A stretch of DNA of 31,869 nucleotides from Candidatus Krumholzibacteriia bacterium. GTDB lineage: Bacteria; Krumholzibacteriota; Krumholzibacteriia; G020349025. The first letter of the stretch is position 1; each line of letters opens with the position of its first letter. Below the pieces are notes generated by a model that had not been told where the DNA came from, did not search any database, and was given only the letters and a program-made list of their open reading frames with translations. The position numbers were made by a program, and so were the translations under genes. The stretch lies in assembly GCA_035649275.1 (NCBI GenBank), contig DASRJW010000076.1, positions 1 through 31,869 on the forward strand, given 5' to 3'. Positions 1 through 8,301 of the stretch are shown here, piece after piece.

Positions 1-139
1 ATCCGCATGCTGCACCAATCGTGGCCGCACATGGCGCAGAAGTCCGTGTCCACGTCGTCCCACGCCCGCGCACCCTGGATACCCCGGGCGATGTCACCCG
101 CATGGGCGGCGATCTTGAAGGCGATGCAGCCTTCGCGAC
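1..139 (-). pseudogene. thiC relic (C-terminal part, truncated and internally deleted)
   Basis: This stretch is a close copy of the complete thiC at 11933-13627. Positions 1-57 match 12168-12224 exactly, and 58 to about 139 match 12324 to about 12405 with roughly six substitutions. Read on the minus strand it keeps the ThiC reading frame, including the iron-sulfur cysteine motif [10 protein letters not shown] 99-bp segment (33 codons) is missing, and both deletion edges in the parent end in CGTCG, so slippage between 5-bp repeats is likely. All but one of the substitutions are silent (one Tyr to Phe), so the copy probably diverged while functional. Homology stops abruptly near 139, removing the N-terminal two thirds of the enzyme. 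The other end runs off the left edge, so more of it may lie outside the window. Confidence 0.8.
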
Positions 140-424
140 CCGGCCAATGACAAGGCCGCCGGCGCCCTGGAGAAACGGGCCGCTGAAACCCCTTCGTCGT
201 CGCTTCGTCACCACGGCCTCGAGGCCGTTGCGTGGCACTGCTGTGGGTGGCGGATCGACTCTTCCGAGCTGTGTGCGGGGGTTCACGCCCACAGACGACA
301 ACAGACGACAACATTCCAAAAGCCACCACCTTGACACCGCCCCGCAGGTCGGGATGATGGTGCCATTCGTCCGGATCCGGGGGCGCCGATAGGGGCGTCC
401 AGCGACTGAACGGTTGCGCTGGCG
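140..424. other. spacer with no recognisable gene
   Basis: No convincing coding sequence is visible between the thiC relic and the araC pseudogene. The stretch holds a 10-bp direct repeat, ACAGACGACA twice in a row, at about 292-311. It also holds a TTGACA hexamer at 331-336, with GATGAT or ATGATG about 17 bp downstream. That could be a weak sigma70-like promoter for the regulator starting at 425, but the -10 match is poor. Confidence 0.4.
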
Positions 425-1456
425 ATGAGCGGTGACACGCTTTCCGATCTGCTTCGCGCTGTCCGCTTACGCGGGGCGCTCTTCTTCTACCTGAAGAACG
501 CCGATCCCTGGGTCGCGGAGACGCCACAGTCGAGCAAGATCATTCCCGCAGTCATGCCGGGGGTCGAGCACCTGATGCCGTTCCACGGCATCGCGAGCGG
601 TTCGTGCTGGGCCGCGGTGCTGGGTGAACAGCCGGTCCGCCTGAACGAAGGCGACATGGTCCTGTTTCCACAGGGCGATCATCACGTCCTGTCGAGCGCA
701 GCGGGAATGCGCGCCAAGCGCGTCGATACCGACATCTACTTCTCGCCCCGGCCGCCCCAGTTGCCCTGGTCTCTCCGGGTCTCGGACGACGGCACGCCCA
801 CCGCACCGTTCGAGCACCGCAGTGACGGCCAGACCACGGTGGTGTGCGGCTACGTGGGGTGCGACGCGAAGCCGTTCAACCCGCTCCTCGCCTCCATGCC
901 GCGGGTGCTGCGCATGCCGGACCTCGCCGGAGGGAGCTCGTTGATCGGGATGCTCCTGCGCTCGCTGGCCGAAGAATCCCAGCGCAAGCGCCCGGGAGGG
1001 GAGGCAGTGCTCGAACGCATGAGCGAGATGCTGTTCGTCGAAGCCCTGCGCCGCTAGTTGGACACCCTGCCGCCGGACCAGACGGGGTGGCTGGCGGGGA
1101 CGCGGGACCCGGCCGTCGGCCGCGCCCTGGCCCTCATGCACGAGAGGCCCGCGGAGCCGTGGACGCTCGAGCGGCTCGGCGACGAGGCGGCGATCTCGCG
1201 CTCGACGCTCCACGAGCGCTTCGCCCACTTCATCGGGCAACCGCCCATGCACTACCTGGCGCAATGGCGGATGCAGCTCGCCTCGCAGTGGCTGCGCGAC
1301 ACCGATGCGAAGGTGATCGAGGTCGCCCTCGAGGTCGGCTACGAGAACGAGGCGGCCTTCTCGCGGGCGTTCAAGCGCATGGTGGGCGAGTCGCCCGGAG
1401 CCTGGCGGCGGGCGCGCCGCGTCCGCACCAAGGGCCGTCCGGCGGTGAAGGCGTAG
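425..1456 (+). pseudogene. AraC-family regulator split by an in-frame TAG
   Basis: The gene encodes an AraC-type transcription factor of the Cupin_6 class in two same-frame pieces. The first 210 codons are the N-terminal cupin-like sensor domain, with RLRGALFFYLK near the start and GEQPVRLNEGDMVLFPQGD in the middle. A TAG at 1055-1057 ends it right after the stretch FVEALRR. The frame then continues through 1058-1456 with the linker TLPPDQTGWLAGTRDP and the double helix-turn-helix DNA-binding domain (SRSTLHERFAHFIGQPPM, then AFKRMVGESPGAWRRAR). In this family the residue at the stop is typically Tyr, so one base change from TAC or TAT explains it. Together the parts give about 342 codons, the usual family length. 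TAG ends several other genes here, so recoding is unlikely. The alternatives are a recent nonsense mutation, a base-call error, or translation of the HTH part alone from TTG at 1058. No clear ribosome binding site precedes 425. Confidence 0.85.
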
Positions 1457-1519
1457 CAGCGAGGGCTTTCGCCTGCTCCCGTACGGCGAAGCGACTCCAG
1501 CGCTGAATCCCAGCACCTG

Positions 1520-1910
1520 TGCGCGTCTCGAAGACGCGTGCAGCGCGCCTCCACTGCGATCACTTCATCTGGATCGCCTTGCGCCTCTGCATAGCGCTTC
1601 AGCGTGGCTCCGGTCTCGGCTCGATTTGAATCCCAAAGTTCGCGCGGGGCAAGGAGGAGCCACAGTTGAGTGAAGTCACCCACGCCAGCAAGGAGAGCGC
1701 TCGAATCGTGGCGCGACAGGATATAGAGGTTCTGACCGTCGTCTGAGAGAGGGCACAGACTCAACCCTGATCCAGCCGCTTGAACTTGGGTATTTCCACC
1801 CAATCGTATTGGAGCCGCAGTCCGATCTCACCGTACAAACGTTCCTGGGAATAGGAGGTCGTGCGCTGCTTGCAAGCATCCGTGTGGCGTCGTTGACATA
1901 GGTGGATCAT
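1520..1910 (-). pseudogene. possible decayed unknown gene
   Basis: On the minus strand an ATG at 1910 opens 49 codons that end at a TGA at 1761-1763 and look protein-like (for example RLYGEIGLRLQYDWVEIP). A shift of one frame at that point continues with another protein-like stretch (NLYILSRHDSSALLAGVG, then FTQLWLLLAPRELWD) down to about 1520. The two pieces could be one frameshifted gene of 110-130 residues. I recognise no family. The evidence is only amino-acid texture and codon usage, so an unrelated chance open frame is possible. Confidence 0.28.
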
Positions 1911-1921
1911 GAGGATAGAGT
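1893..1921 (+). promoter_or_regulatory. sigma70-like promoter for the GT28 gene
   Basis: A perfect TTGACA at 1893-1898 is followed after 17 bp by TAGAGT at 1916-1921, which matches the -10 consensus at four of six positions. It points toward the glycosyltransferase starting at 2007 and would give a leader of about 80 nt. No operator was identified. Confidence 0.45.
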
Positions 1922-2006
1922 CAAAGTCTCACAAACAAGAGCACCCGAGCTTGGGTTCTTCTTGAGGCCGTGAAGGTACCGCTGGTCTCCGCTTCGGAGG
2001 ATTCCC

Positions 2007-3362
2007 GTGGCCTTGGTTGGCTCTCACGCTAGCGACGAGCCGGCATCAGGCGACTCCGGCAGTGCGCGGCAGCGCGATCACACCCAGCATCCTCAGGTAT
2101 CCACTCGAACGCATGCCAGCGAGGATGCTAGGTCCCACGAGCCCGGTTCGGGCGTAACACGCTTGCTCGTGTATTCGCACGACACGTTCGGCCTCGGCAA
2201 CCTGCAACGGGCGCTCAAGATCTGCGAACAACTCGCCGCGGAGATCCCACAGATCTCGATCCTCGTTCTTACGGGCAACTTCGAATCTCATCGGTTCCCC
2301 ATGCCGGCGCACGTGGACTTCGTCAAGCTTCCGAGCGTACTACGTCAAGCGCGCAACCAGTACGTCGCTCGCTACATCAACGCGCCGTTCAAGGATGTGC
2401 GCAGTATGCGCCGGGATCTAGTGTTTTCGGCATTCAAGTGGTTCGCACCGCACGTCGTCCTCGTCGATAAGGTGCCTACCGGGGTCAAGGGTGAGCTGGA
2501 GAAGAGCATTCGCTGGTTCAAGAAGAACAAGCCGCAGTCGAAACTGATCCTGTACCTGCGCGACGTTCTGGACGACGCGCCATTTGTTCGCCGGATGTGG
2601 CAACAGCGGCGGTTCCGCGAAGCCATCGACCGCTACTACGACGCGATCTGGGTGTTCGGCTCGCCCCATGTGTGCGACATGGTCGAGGAGTACACGCTGC
2701 CAGAATCGATCGGGCGCAAGATGAGTTACTGCGGATACATCATGCCGAACTTCCAGCTCCGCGACAGCGGCGACGTGCGCCAGGAGCTCGGCATCCAGAC
2801 AGGACGATTCGTCTTGGTCACCGGCGGTGGGGGCGGCGACGCCTACAAGCTCATGAAAACCTATTTGGAGAGTGTCGAGGGGCTGCGGAAGTCAGCCAAT
2901 GGTGATCCCTGCCCCGAGATCCACAGCCTTCTGGTGCTCGGGCCCGAGATGCCCGTCGCGGAGCGGCGATGGCTCCAGGCCCGGGCAGATCCCGAGAAGG
3001 TCCGAATCCTCGATTTCACTACGGACCTGTTGAGTTACATGAATTCGGCGGACCTGGTGGTGTCGATGGGCGGCTATAACACGGTGTGCGAGATTCTTTC
3101 GTTGCGGAAGCGGGCCCTCGTGGTTCCCCGCGGCAGCCCGGTGAACGAGCAACTGCTGCGCACGACACGCATGGAAGCGCTCGGTTTGCTCGACATGATC
3201 CGTCCGGAGGATCTCTCGCCCGAGACCATGACGCTCAAAGTAAAGCAGGCGCTGGGAAGGAACGGCACCCTCCGCCCTGCTTCCGAGGTACTCGACACGG
3301 ACGGTCTGGGTCGAGCAAGTCGAAAGGTGTCGGACGAACTGCGAACGTGGATGCGTTCATGA
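2007..3362 (+). CDS. GT28/MurG-like glycosyltransferase
   Basis: This is a 451-residue GT-B fold glycosyltransferase of the MurG/GT28 type. The acceptor-binding half begins at about residue 52 with RLLVYSHDTFGLGNLQRALK. The nucleotide-sugar-binding half carries the glycine-rich loop VTGGGGGD near residue 270 and SMGGYNT at 353-359, typical of the C-terminal half of the family. It probably transfers a sugar from a UDP-sugar to a cell-surface glycan precursor at the inner face of the membrane, but donor and acceptor cannot be read from sequence. The GTG start at 2007 is chosen because GGAGG at 1996-2000 sits six bases upstream. The first 50 residues are low-complexity and not part of the fold. 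The stop overlaps the ATG of the next, broken glycosyltransferase by 4 bp, so the two were translationally coupled. It is the only intact gene left in this decayed cluster. Confidence 0.85.
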   Translation: MALVGSHASDEPASGDSGSARQRDHTQHPQVSTRTHASEDARSHEPGSGVTRLLVYSHDTFGLGNLQRALKICEQLAAEIPQISILVLTGNFESHRFPMPAHVDFVKLPSVLRQARNQYVARYINAPFKDVRSMRRDLVFSAFKWFAPHVVLVDKVPTGVKGELEKSIRWFKKNKPQSKLILYLRDVLDDAPFVRRMWQQRRFREAIDRYYDAIWVFGSPHVCDMVEEYTLPESIGRKMSYCGYIMPNFQLRDSGDVRQELGIQTGRFVLVTGGGGGDAYKLMKTYLESVEGLRKSANGDPCPEIHSLLVLGPEMPVAERRWLQARADPEKVRILDFTTDLLSYMNSADLVVSMGGYNTVCEILSLRKRALVVPRGSPVNEQLLRTTRMEALGLLDMIRPEDLSPETMTLKVKQALGRNGTLRPASEVLDTDGLGRASRKVSDELRTWMRS

Positions 3363-3978
3363 AAGAAGCGGCAGTCACGGTCGGCTACATTCCCAGGCCT
3401 TCCCCCGCATTTCCGAAACCTTCGTCAGCAATGAAATCGTGGAGCTCGAACGCCTCGGGCTCGACCTGCGTATCTACAGGCTGGTGAAGGGCCGTGATGG
3501 GGAACACCAACCCAGTGCCCGGGGGTGCGCGCTCCAATCTATCATGTGCCGGAGCGAGTGCTCGTTTCGCTGCCGAAGCTGATGCTAGGACACGTGCTCT
3601 TGCTGTTGCGCCGACCGCGCGCCTATTGCAAGTCCCTGCGTTTGGCTGCTCTGGAAGCTAGTGCGTGGCCGGAGCGGGACGGCAACGAAACGGTTTTCCA
3701 AGCTGGCTTTCTCGCTGGTTGGGTCTTACGCAACGGTTTGATCCATCACTACCATGCACACTTCTGCCACGGGCCTGCGACGGGCGCTTCTCCTCAAGTG
3801 GATGACGGGGTCGACTTTCAGCTTCACGGCGCATGCCAAGGATCTGTGGCTAGCGCGTCCGGAGGTGTTGCGCGAGAAGGTGCGGGAGGCAGAGTTCGTG
3901 CTCACCTGCACGGACTGCAACCGGCGCTACCTGGAGGAAGTCGGTGGTGGCTTCGCTCCGGTGCACCGCGTCTATCAT
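3359..3978 (+). pseudogene. GT4-family glycosyltransferase, frameshifted and truncated
   Basis: The N-terminal half of a GT4-type glycosyltransferase (WcaL-like) can be followed through three frames. It opens at ATG 3359 with VTVGYIPR, breaks near 3397-3399 (one base short), and continues in another frame as FPRISETFVSNEIVELERLG. It breaks again at the G5 run 3521-3525 (one extra G) and goes on through RVRAPIYHVPERVL and AGFLAGWVLRNG to HAHFCHGPATGA. It breaks a third time near 3785, then reads STFSFTAHAKDLWLARPE and FVLTCTDCNRRYLEE up to PVHRVYHT. The family's sugar-nucleotide-binding C-terminal half is absent. Near 3978 the frame runs directly into ABC transporter sequence. The second break lies in a homopolymer run and could be a sequencing error, but the truncation and fusion cannot be explained that way. 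Confidence 0.8.
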
Positions 3979-4560
3979 ACAGTGGCAAGCCTGCGCGACC
4001 AGATCACGGTGCTCCTGCAGGACGCCTTCTTGTTTCGCAAGACGGTGCGCGAAAATATCGACTACGGTCGTGAAGACGCCCGCGAGGAAGAGGTCGTAGC
4101 AGCTGCGAATGCAGCGGAAGCGCACCAGTTCATCCAGGCGTTGCCGCAAGGATACGACACGCTCATCGAGGAAGGAGGCACGAACTTCTCAGGCGGTCAA
4201 AAGCAACGTCTGAACATTGCGCGGGCGATCCTGCGAGGTCGCCCCATTCTGATTCTGGATGAGCCGATAGCGGCGCTCGATGCTTTGGCAGAGGCCAAGA
4301 TCAAAACGCTCGACCGCTTGACCAAGGGGTTCACCACTTTCATCATTGCGCATCGCTTCTCGATCCTGGCGAGTGCGGATCACATCGTCTTCCTCGAGGC
4401 AGGCGCGGTCAGCAGGCGAGGGAGCCACGCAGAGTTGATGGCGAGCAGCGATGCATACCGCAGGCTGTGGCACCTGCAGTACGGAGGAGGCAGCCTCGAT
4501 GCCGGCAAGCCGGGTGACGTCCTGCGGGCCGATGTGGCGGGGAGCCCGTCAACGCCGTAG
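3979..4560 (+). pseudogene. ABC exporter ATPase C-terminal fragment, fused to GT4 remnant
   Basis: The fragment is the second half of the ATPase domain of an exporter-type ABC protein. It starts just before the Q-loop (SLRDQITVLLQDAFLF), then shows TVRENIDYG, the signature FSGGQKQRLNIARAIL, Walker B with the catalytic Glu (ILILDEP), and the H-loop IIAHR. The transmembrane domain and Walker A are missing, so it cannot bind ATP normally. One open frame, 3754-4560, joins it without interruption to the upstream glycosyltransferase remnant, so a deletion fused the two genes in frame. It resembles the intact exporter at 28351 in type but differs enough in sequence to be a separate paralogue. Confidence 0.85.
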
Positions 4561-4979
4561 GCCTCCGACGACATGCACGGGACCAGGACCCAGGGGCGGA
4601 TGGGTCGCATTGCGAACTGTAATTGGGAGTTTCTACGCAATCCGCCGCCTGATCGGCCAGGGTCCCTAGTCCGCGCAGGCAATCGTGTGGGTTTTCGGGC
4701 GCCAGCCTGGGGCCGCTTGACCATGCCGTAACGGCCCTGATAGGATTGCTTTACAGCACTTTCGCTGTGCCCTGCATACCTGGATTCCATTACCACCAAC
4801 GAGACGCGGTGTCGTCGAATCAGTTCAGGTCGTAGGCGACGTGGCCGGCTCCAGATAGCACAGTGCTGGCCAATGGGAAGTCCTACCCACCGCCCCTCCT
4901 CACTCGAGGGCGTTTACAGCGAGTAAAGCGAGTGGAGCAGGTCACGATCGACATGCACTGTGTGCGGTTAACCCTACGC
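4561..4979. other. non-coding or fully decayed stretch
   Basis: No gene is supported between the ABC remnant and the GT4 stub. A 52-codon frame starting at ATG 4573 has no ribosome binding site and no recognisable sequence. Given the flanks, this is probably eroded polysaccharide-cluster DNA. Confidence 0.4.
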
Positions 4980-5165
4980 TCCGCGTATGCCGGCACGGTG
5001 CCTGACGACGTCGACTCCCTTGCTTCCGAGCTGCGCCGGGTCTTGGACGACCCGGATTCGGGCCGGGCGCAGGCAGTGCGGGCTCGCGACTGGGTCCTGT
5101 GTGAACGGACCTGGGCAGCCAACGCGAGGCGACTCGAGGGGCTGTGCACCCTGCTGGGAGTATGA
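4980..5165 (+). pseudogene. C-terminal stub of a GT4 glycosyltransferase
   Basis: The last 55 or so codons before the TGA at 5163-5165 match the typical end of GT4 enzymes: a segment counting DVDSLASELRRVLDDP, then AVRARDWVLCERTWAANA and a short helix. No catalytic region precedes it, and the upstream frame shows no glycosyltransferase motifs. It is a 3' remnant of a gene whose body was lost. It may be the missing end of the broken gene at 3359, now separated by ABC exporter sequence, or the end of another glycosyltransferase. Confidence 0.6.
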
Positions 5166-5473
5166 AGAACGAGGATGCCTTTTTACAGAACTGGTACGAG
5201 CGTGCGACCGACCCGTGACACTCTGGCTGCATCGAGGATCCTATACTCCTGTGGTGTCCGCCTCAGACGCTCTTCGTCGACGCGCCTCGGAAGGGGTCCT
5301 AGCTTGCCATCCCGTCCCCGCTTCGTTCGCCCTCAGCCGTGGTTCTCCCGCCATTGGTGCAGTTTCCACTCGGCAGGTTCCTCGAGTTGGGATTCACTGC
5401 GGCGCTGCCGCGCGTCCCTGGCCGCATTACGCTCATGGAAGCAACTCTAAGCAAGATGACTTTGAGGAAAACG
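5166..5473. other. leader region of the tripartite efflux operon
   Basis: This spacer lies between the GT4 stub and the TolC-family gene. A TATACT hexamer at 5242-5247 could be a -10 element, but no -35 hexamer stands at a normal distance (GTGACA at 5215-5220 is 21 bp away). Open frames run through from earlier starts (GTG 5339, ATG 5435) in frame with tolC but lack a ribosome binding site. Confidence 0.35.
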
Positions 5474-7009
5474 TTGGAATGGATGGCGCGCAGGATGAAG
5501 CGGATTGCGCCCTGGCTCGCATCGATCCTCGTGAGCATGTGGCCGTGCCTTTGCGGCGTCACACCGGTGGGAGCACAATCTTTGGATCCAGCGTCGGTGC
5601 AGCCACCGGACGAAGAGAACGCCGAGATCAGGGCGCGGCTCGCCGGCCCCTTGTCGCTTCAGGATTGCGTCGACATTGCCACGGCGCACAATCTGCCGTT
5701 GGCCATTGCGCAGCTGGAGCACGATGCGGTGGCAACCGGCGTGGGCGGAGCCCTGGGCACGTGGTATCCCGTGTTCAACCTCGAGACGATTCGGACCCAT
5801 GCGCGAGGCGACATCGACGACTTCGGCCTCAGCCCCTCGGGGCTCGGCGACGTTCAGACGCGGGAGGACCTCAGCCTCCTGGTCAAGCTCACGCAGCGCA
5901 TGCCGCTGGGTGGCTCTTTGGACTTCCTGTATGGCTTCGATGAAAGCAGCAGAGACCTCCACGGAGGTTACTATGGCGCCATCGCGTTCACTCAGTCGAT
6001 GCTCAGGGATGCGGGTTGGCGCAAGGCGACGGCGGATGTCAAAGACGCCCGCCTCGAGTCGGCAGCGACGGCGGCGGCCCTGCAATCGCAACTTTGGCGC
6101 GTCATGTTCGATGTCAAGACCGCCTACTACGAGGTGATCCGGAATCGACAGCTGATCGAAGTGAACCAGCGCGCCATCGAGCGAGACGAGCATCTGCTTG
6201 CCTTTTCGCAAGCCAAGGTGGAGGCGAAGCTCGCCACCCGTCGCGACGTGCTGTCGGCGGAGATCATCCTGGCGCAGGACCGCAGTCGTTTGGTCATCGC
6301 GCAGACGGATTACAGCGCCGCCCTCGACAACCTGGCGAACATCCTCGGCGTACCTTTCACCCCGGCACTCCAGGTGGATTCGGTGCAAGTCACACGCGAA
6401 CCGATCCCGATCGCTGTGGAGCCGTGGGTGGAAAAGGCATTGAAGGACAATCCGGAGATCGTCCGCGCGCACCTGGATGTAGAGCGCAGCGAATTGGCGA
6501 TGTACGTGGCCGGAAACGACCGTCTGCCCCGCTTGGACCTCGGGCTGCGCTATGACGAGGCACGTGGCAGCATTGCACCGGGAGAAGTGGTGGAGCGCCG
6601 GACCGAGGGGCGAGTCCTGCAAGGTACCGTGACGTTCAGCTACCCGATCCTGAACAAGACGTTGGGCAACGCCTACAAGGCCGCGCAGCTGCGTCATCAG
6701 CAGAGCCAGCGGGTGCTATTGGAAAGAGAGCGTCAGGTGGTCCTGCGGGTCCGCGATGCCGCGCGCAATTTGCAGCGCATTACAGAACGCATCGATGTGA
6801 TCGAAAAAACGATGCAAGGCGCACGAGAGAAGGTGGAGTTCGCGAACGTCAACTTCCAGCTCGGACGGGCGTCGAACCTCGACATCACAGATGCGCAAAA
6901 GGATCTTGTCGAAGCCGAGAGTGATTGGGTTGACGAAGTCGTCAGCCACCATGTGGAGTTGGCGCGGCTCGAAGCGCTGCTGGGTGGATTCATCCAGGAG
7001 GCGCCGTAG
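5474..7009 (+). CDS. TolC-family outer membrane efflux protein
   Basis: The product is the outer-membrane channel of a tripartite exporter. After a signal peptide (KRIAPWLASILVSMWPCLCG, ending near VGAQS), the mature protein begins with LSLQDCVDIATAHNLPLAIA, the usual opening of the first outer membrane efflux repeat. Two long helical hairpin regions follow (around AFSQAKVEAKLATRRDVLSA and KVEFANVNFQLGRASNLDIT). That internal pseudo-repeat is diagnostic of the family, and the length of about 510 residues is usual. The TTG at 5474 is preferred because GAGGA stands five bases upstream. In-frame ATGs at 5435 and 5456 and a GTG at 5339 are alternatives with poorer signals. It is the first gene of a four-gene operon with adaptor, ATPase and permease, and presumably provides the exit duct for their substrate. 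Confidence 0.9.
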   Translation: MEWMARRMKRIAPWLASILVSMWPCLCGVTPVGAQSLDPASVQPPDEENAEIRARLAGPLSLQDCVDIATAHNLPLAIAQLEHDAVATGVGGALGTWYPVFNLETIRTHARGDIDDFGLSPSGLGDVQTREDLSLLVKLTQRMPLGGSLDFLYGFDESSRDLHGGYYGAIAFTQSMLRDAGWRKATADVKDARLESAATAAALQSQLWRVMFDVKTAYYEVIRNRQLIEVNQRAIERDEHLLAFSQAKVEAKLATRRDVLSAEIILAQDRSRLVIAQTDYSAALDNLANILGVPFTPALQVDSVQVTREPIPIAVEPWVEKALKDNPEIVRAHLDVERSELAMYVAGNDRLPRLDLGLRYDEARGSIAPGEVVERRTEGRVLQGTVTFSYPILNKTLGNAYKAAQLRHQQSQRVLLERERQVVLRVRDAARNLQRITERIDVIEKTMQGAREKVEFANVNFQLGRASNLDITDAQKDLVEAESDWVDEVVSHHVELARLEALLGGFIQEAP

Positions 7010-7049
7010 GCTGCGAATGAAGTCGAGGTCTCATTTCCGAGGTAAAGCC

Positions 7050-8219
7050 ATGATTCACAAGAAACTCTGGTTCCGGGTGGGGCTCCTGGCAGCCGCCGTT
7101 GCCGTGGTGAGCTGGCGCTTCGTGGCCACCAACGGCCGTGCCCTGGACATTCCCACGGCAGAGGTTGTCAAGGGTGACTTCGCCATGCACATCACCGAAA
7201 CGGGTGAGCTCAAGGCGAAGCGCTCCGCCATCATCACTTCCCCGAACGACAAACTGATCACCTACCTGGTGCCTGAGGGAACATGGGTGAAGAAGGGCGA
7301 CTTGCTCGTGCAGCTGGAGTCGGCCAAGTACGAAATCCAGGTGCAGGAGTGCCAGTCTCTCGTGGCCGTTGCGGAGGCTCAGCTCGACAAGGCCAAATCG
7401 GAACTCCAGGCGCAGAAGTACAAGGAGGAGAATTCCAAGAAAGCATACGAGGCGCTCCTCGAACTGCAGCGGAAGGGGTTCGCCATGGACAGCGAGGTCG
7501 AGGAGGCCAGGCTTGGGTACCTCGAACTCCGGTCGAAGACAGGCTCCTTCGAAGCCGCGGTGAACGAGAAGCGCTCCGATATGGCGCGAGCTGAGACCGT
7601 TCTCAAGCAGACCCAGCGCAAGCTGGAGGGCAATGCAGTCTTCGCCCCGATGGCTGGACTCGTGGTGCACTCCTTTGTGGGACGACCGGAGGAGGGCAAG
7701 AAGGTCGAACTCGGGCAGACGCCGTACGAGGGGCAACCACTCATGGAGCTCCCGGACATCACCTCGATGCAAGTCGTGGCCGAGGTCAACGAGATGGACG
7801 TGGAGAAGGTGAAGGTCGGACAGCCAGTGGACATTCGTCTCGATGCGGTACCGGATGTCGTCTTCCACGGCAAGGTCGTGCGCATTGGGTCTCTAGCGCA
7901 ACAGAAGGTGAACAAGGCCACGGGGAGCCGCACCGGCGTGAAGGCGTTCACGGTGGAAGTGGACGTCGACAATGCCGACGAGCGCTTGCGCCCAGGATTG
8001 TCCGCCTCGGTGTCCATTTTGGTGGGCGAGTTCTCGGAGGTCACTTACGCGCCCGTTCATGCCATCTTCAACGATCATGGCACGACGGTAGCGTACGTGA
8101 AGCGTGGCCACAAGGCACAGCGCGTCGTCGTGGAGTGTGGTAGTAGCAACAATCAGTTCGTGGTCATTCGCTCCGGTCTCCAACCGGGGGAACGCGTCCT
8201 CCTGGCTCAACCCATTTGA
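7050..8219 (+). CDS. periplasmic adaptor (HlyD/MacA-type membrane fusion protein)
   Basis: This 389-residue protein has one N-terminal membrane anchor (LWFRVGLLAAAVAVVSWRF). A lipoyl-like half follows (ELKAKRSAIITSPN and LVPEGTWVKKGDLLVQLES), then a long alpha-helical hairpin rich in Ala, Glu, Lys and Arg (about residues 95-190). The lipoyl domain then closes (GNAVFAPMAGLVVH), followed by beta-barrel and membrane-proximal domains (VAEVNEMDVEKVKVGQPV, RPGLSASVSILVG). This order is that of MacA-like adaptors that link an inner-membrane ABC permease to TolC. ATG 7050 is supported by GAGGT at 7039-7043, six bases away. It lies 40 bp after the TolC-family gene and 82 bp before the ATPase, consistent with one operon. 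Confidence 0.92.
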   Translation: MIHKKLWFRVGLLAAAVAVVSWRFVATNGRALDIPTAEVVKGDFAMHITETGELKAKRSAIITSPNDKLITYLVPEGTWVKKGDLLVQLESAKYEIQVQECQSLVAVAEAQLDKAKSELQAQKYKEENSKKAYEALLELQRKGFAMDSEVEEARLGYLELRSKTGSFEAAVNEKRSDMARAETVLKQTQRKLEGNAVFAPMAGLVVHSFVGRPEEGKKVELGQTPYEGQPLMELPDITSMQVVAEVNEMDVEKVKVGQPVDIRLDAVPDVVFHGKVVRIGSLAQQKVNKATGSRTGVKAFTVEVDVDNADERLRPGLSASVSILVGEFSEVTYAPVHAIFNDHGTTVAYVKRGHKAQRVVVECGSSNNQFVVIRSGLQPGERVLLAQPI

Positions 8220-8301
8220 CGTCGGGAGCTGTCGGCTCGCGGTTTCGAAAGATCCATGGCGAGCGGGATCGCCTCGGCCTGCTGGCACAAGGAGGGAGCA
8301 A

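Larger units (their letters stand above)
1457..2006. other. intergenic region of lower GC
   Basis: This spacer separates the araC pseudogene from the GT28 gene and is visibly poorer in G and C than its surroundings. It holds a possible decayed minus-strand coding sequence (about 1520-1910) and a good promoter candidate for the downstream gene at 1893-1921. Both are listed separately. Nothing else was recognised. Confidence 0.5.

Noticed and set aside
292-311. ACAGACGACA direct repeat as an attachment site or replication iteron
   Set aside because: There are only two adjacent copies, with no integrase, replication gene or AT-rich element nearby.
425-1456. TAG recoded as an amino acid in the AraC gene
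   Set aside because: TAG ends other intact genes here at natural family lengths (7009, 9000), so it works as an ordinary stop.
4573-4731. 52-codon open frame after the ABC remnant
   Set aside because: No ribosome binding site, no recognisable sequence, and it sits within decayed DNA.
5214-5247. GTGACA/TATACT as the promoter of the efflux operon
   Set aside because: The 21-bp spacing is too long for a sigma70 promoter. The -10 alone is noted in the leader entry.
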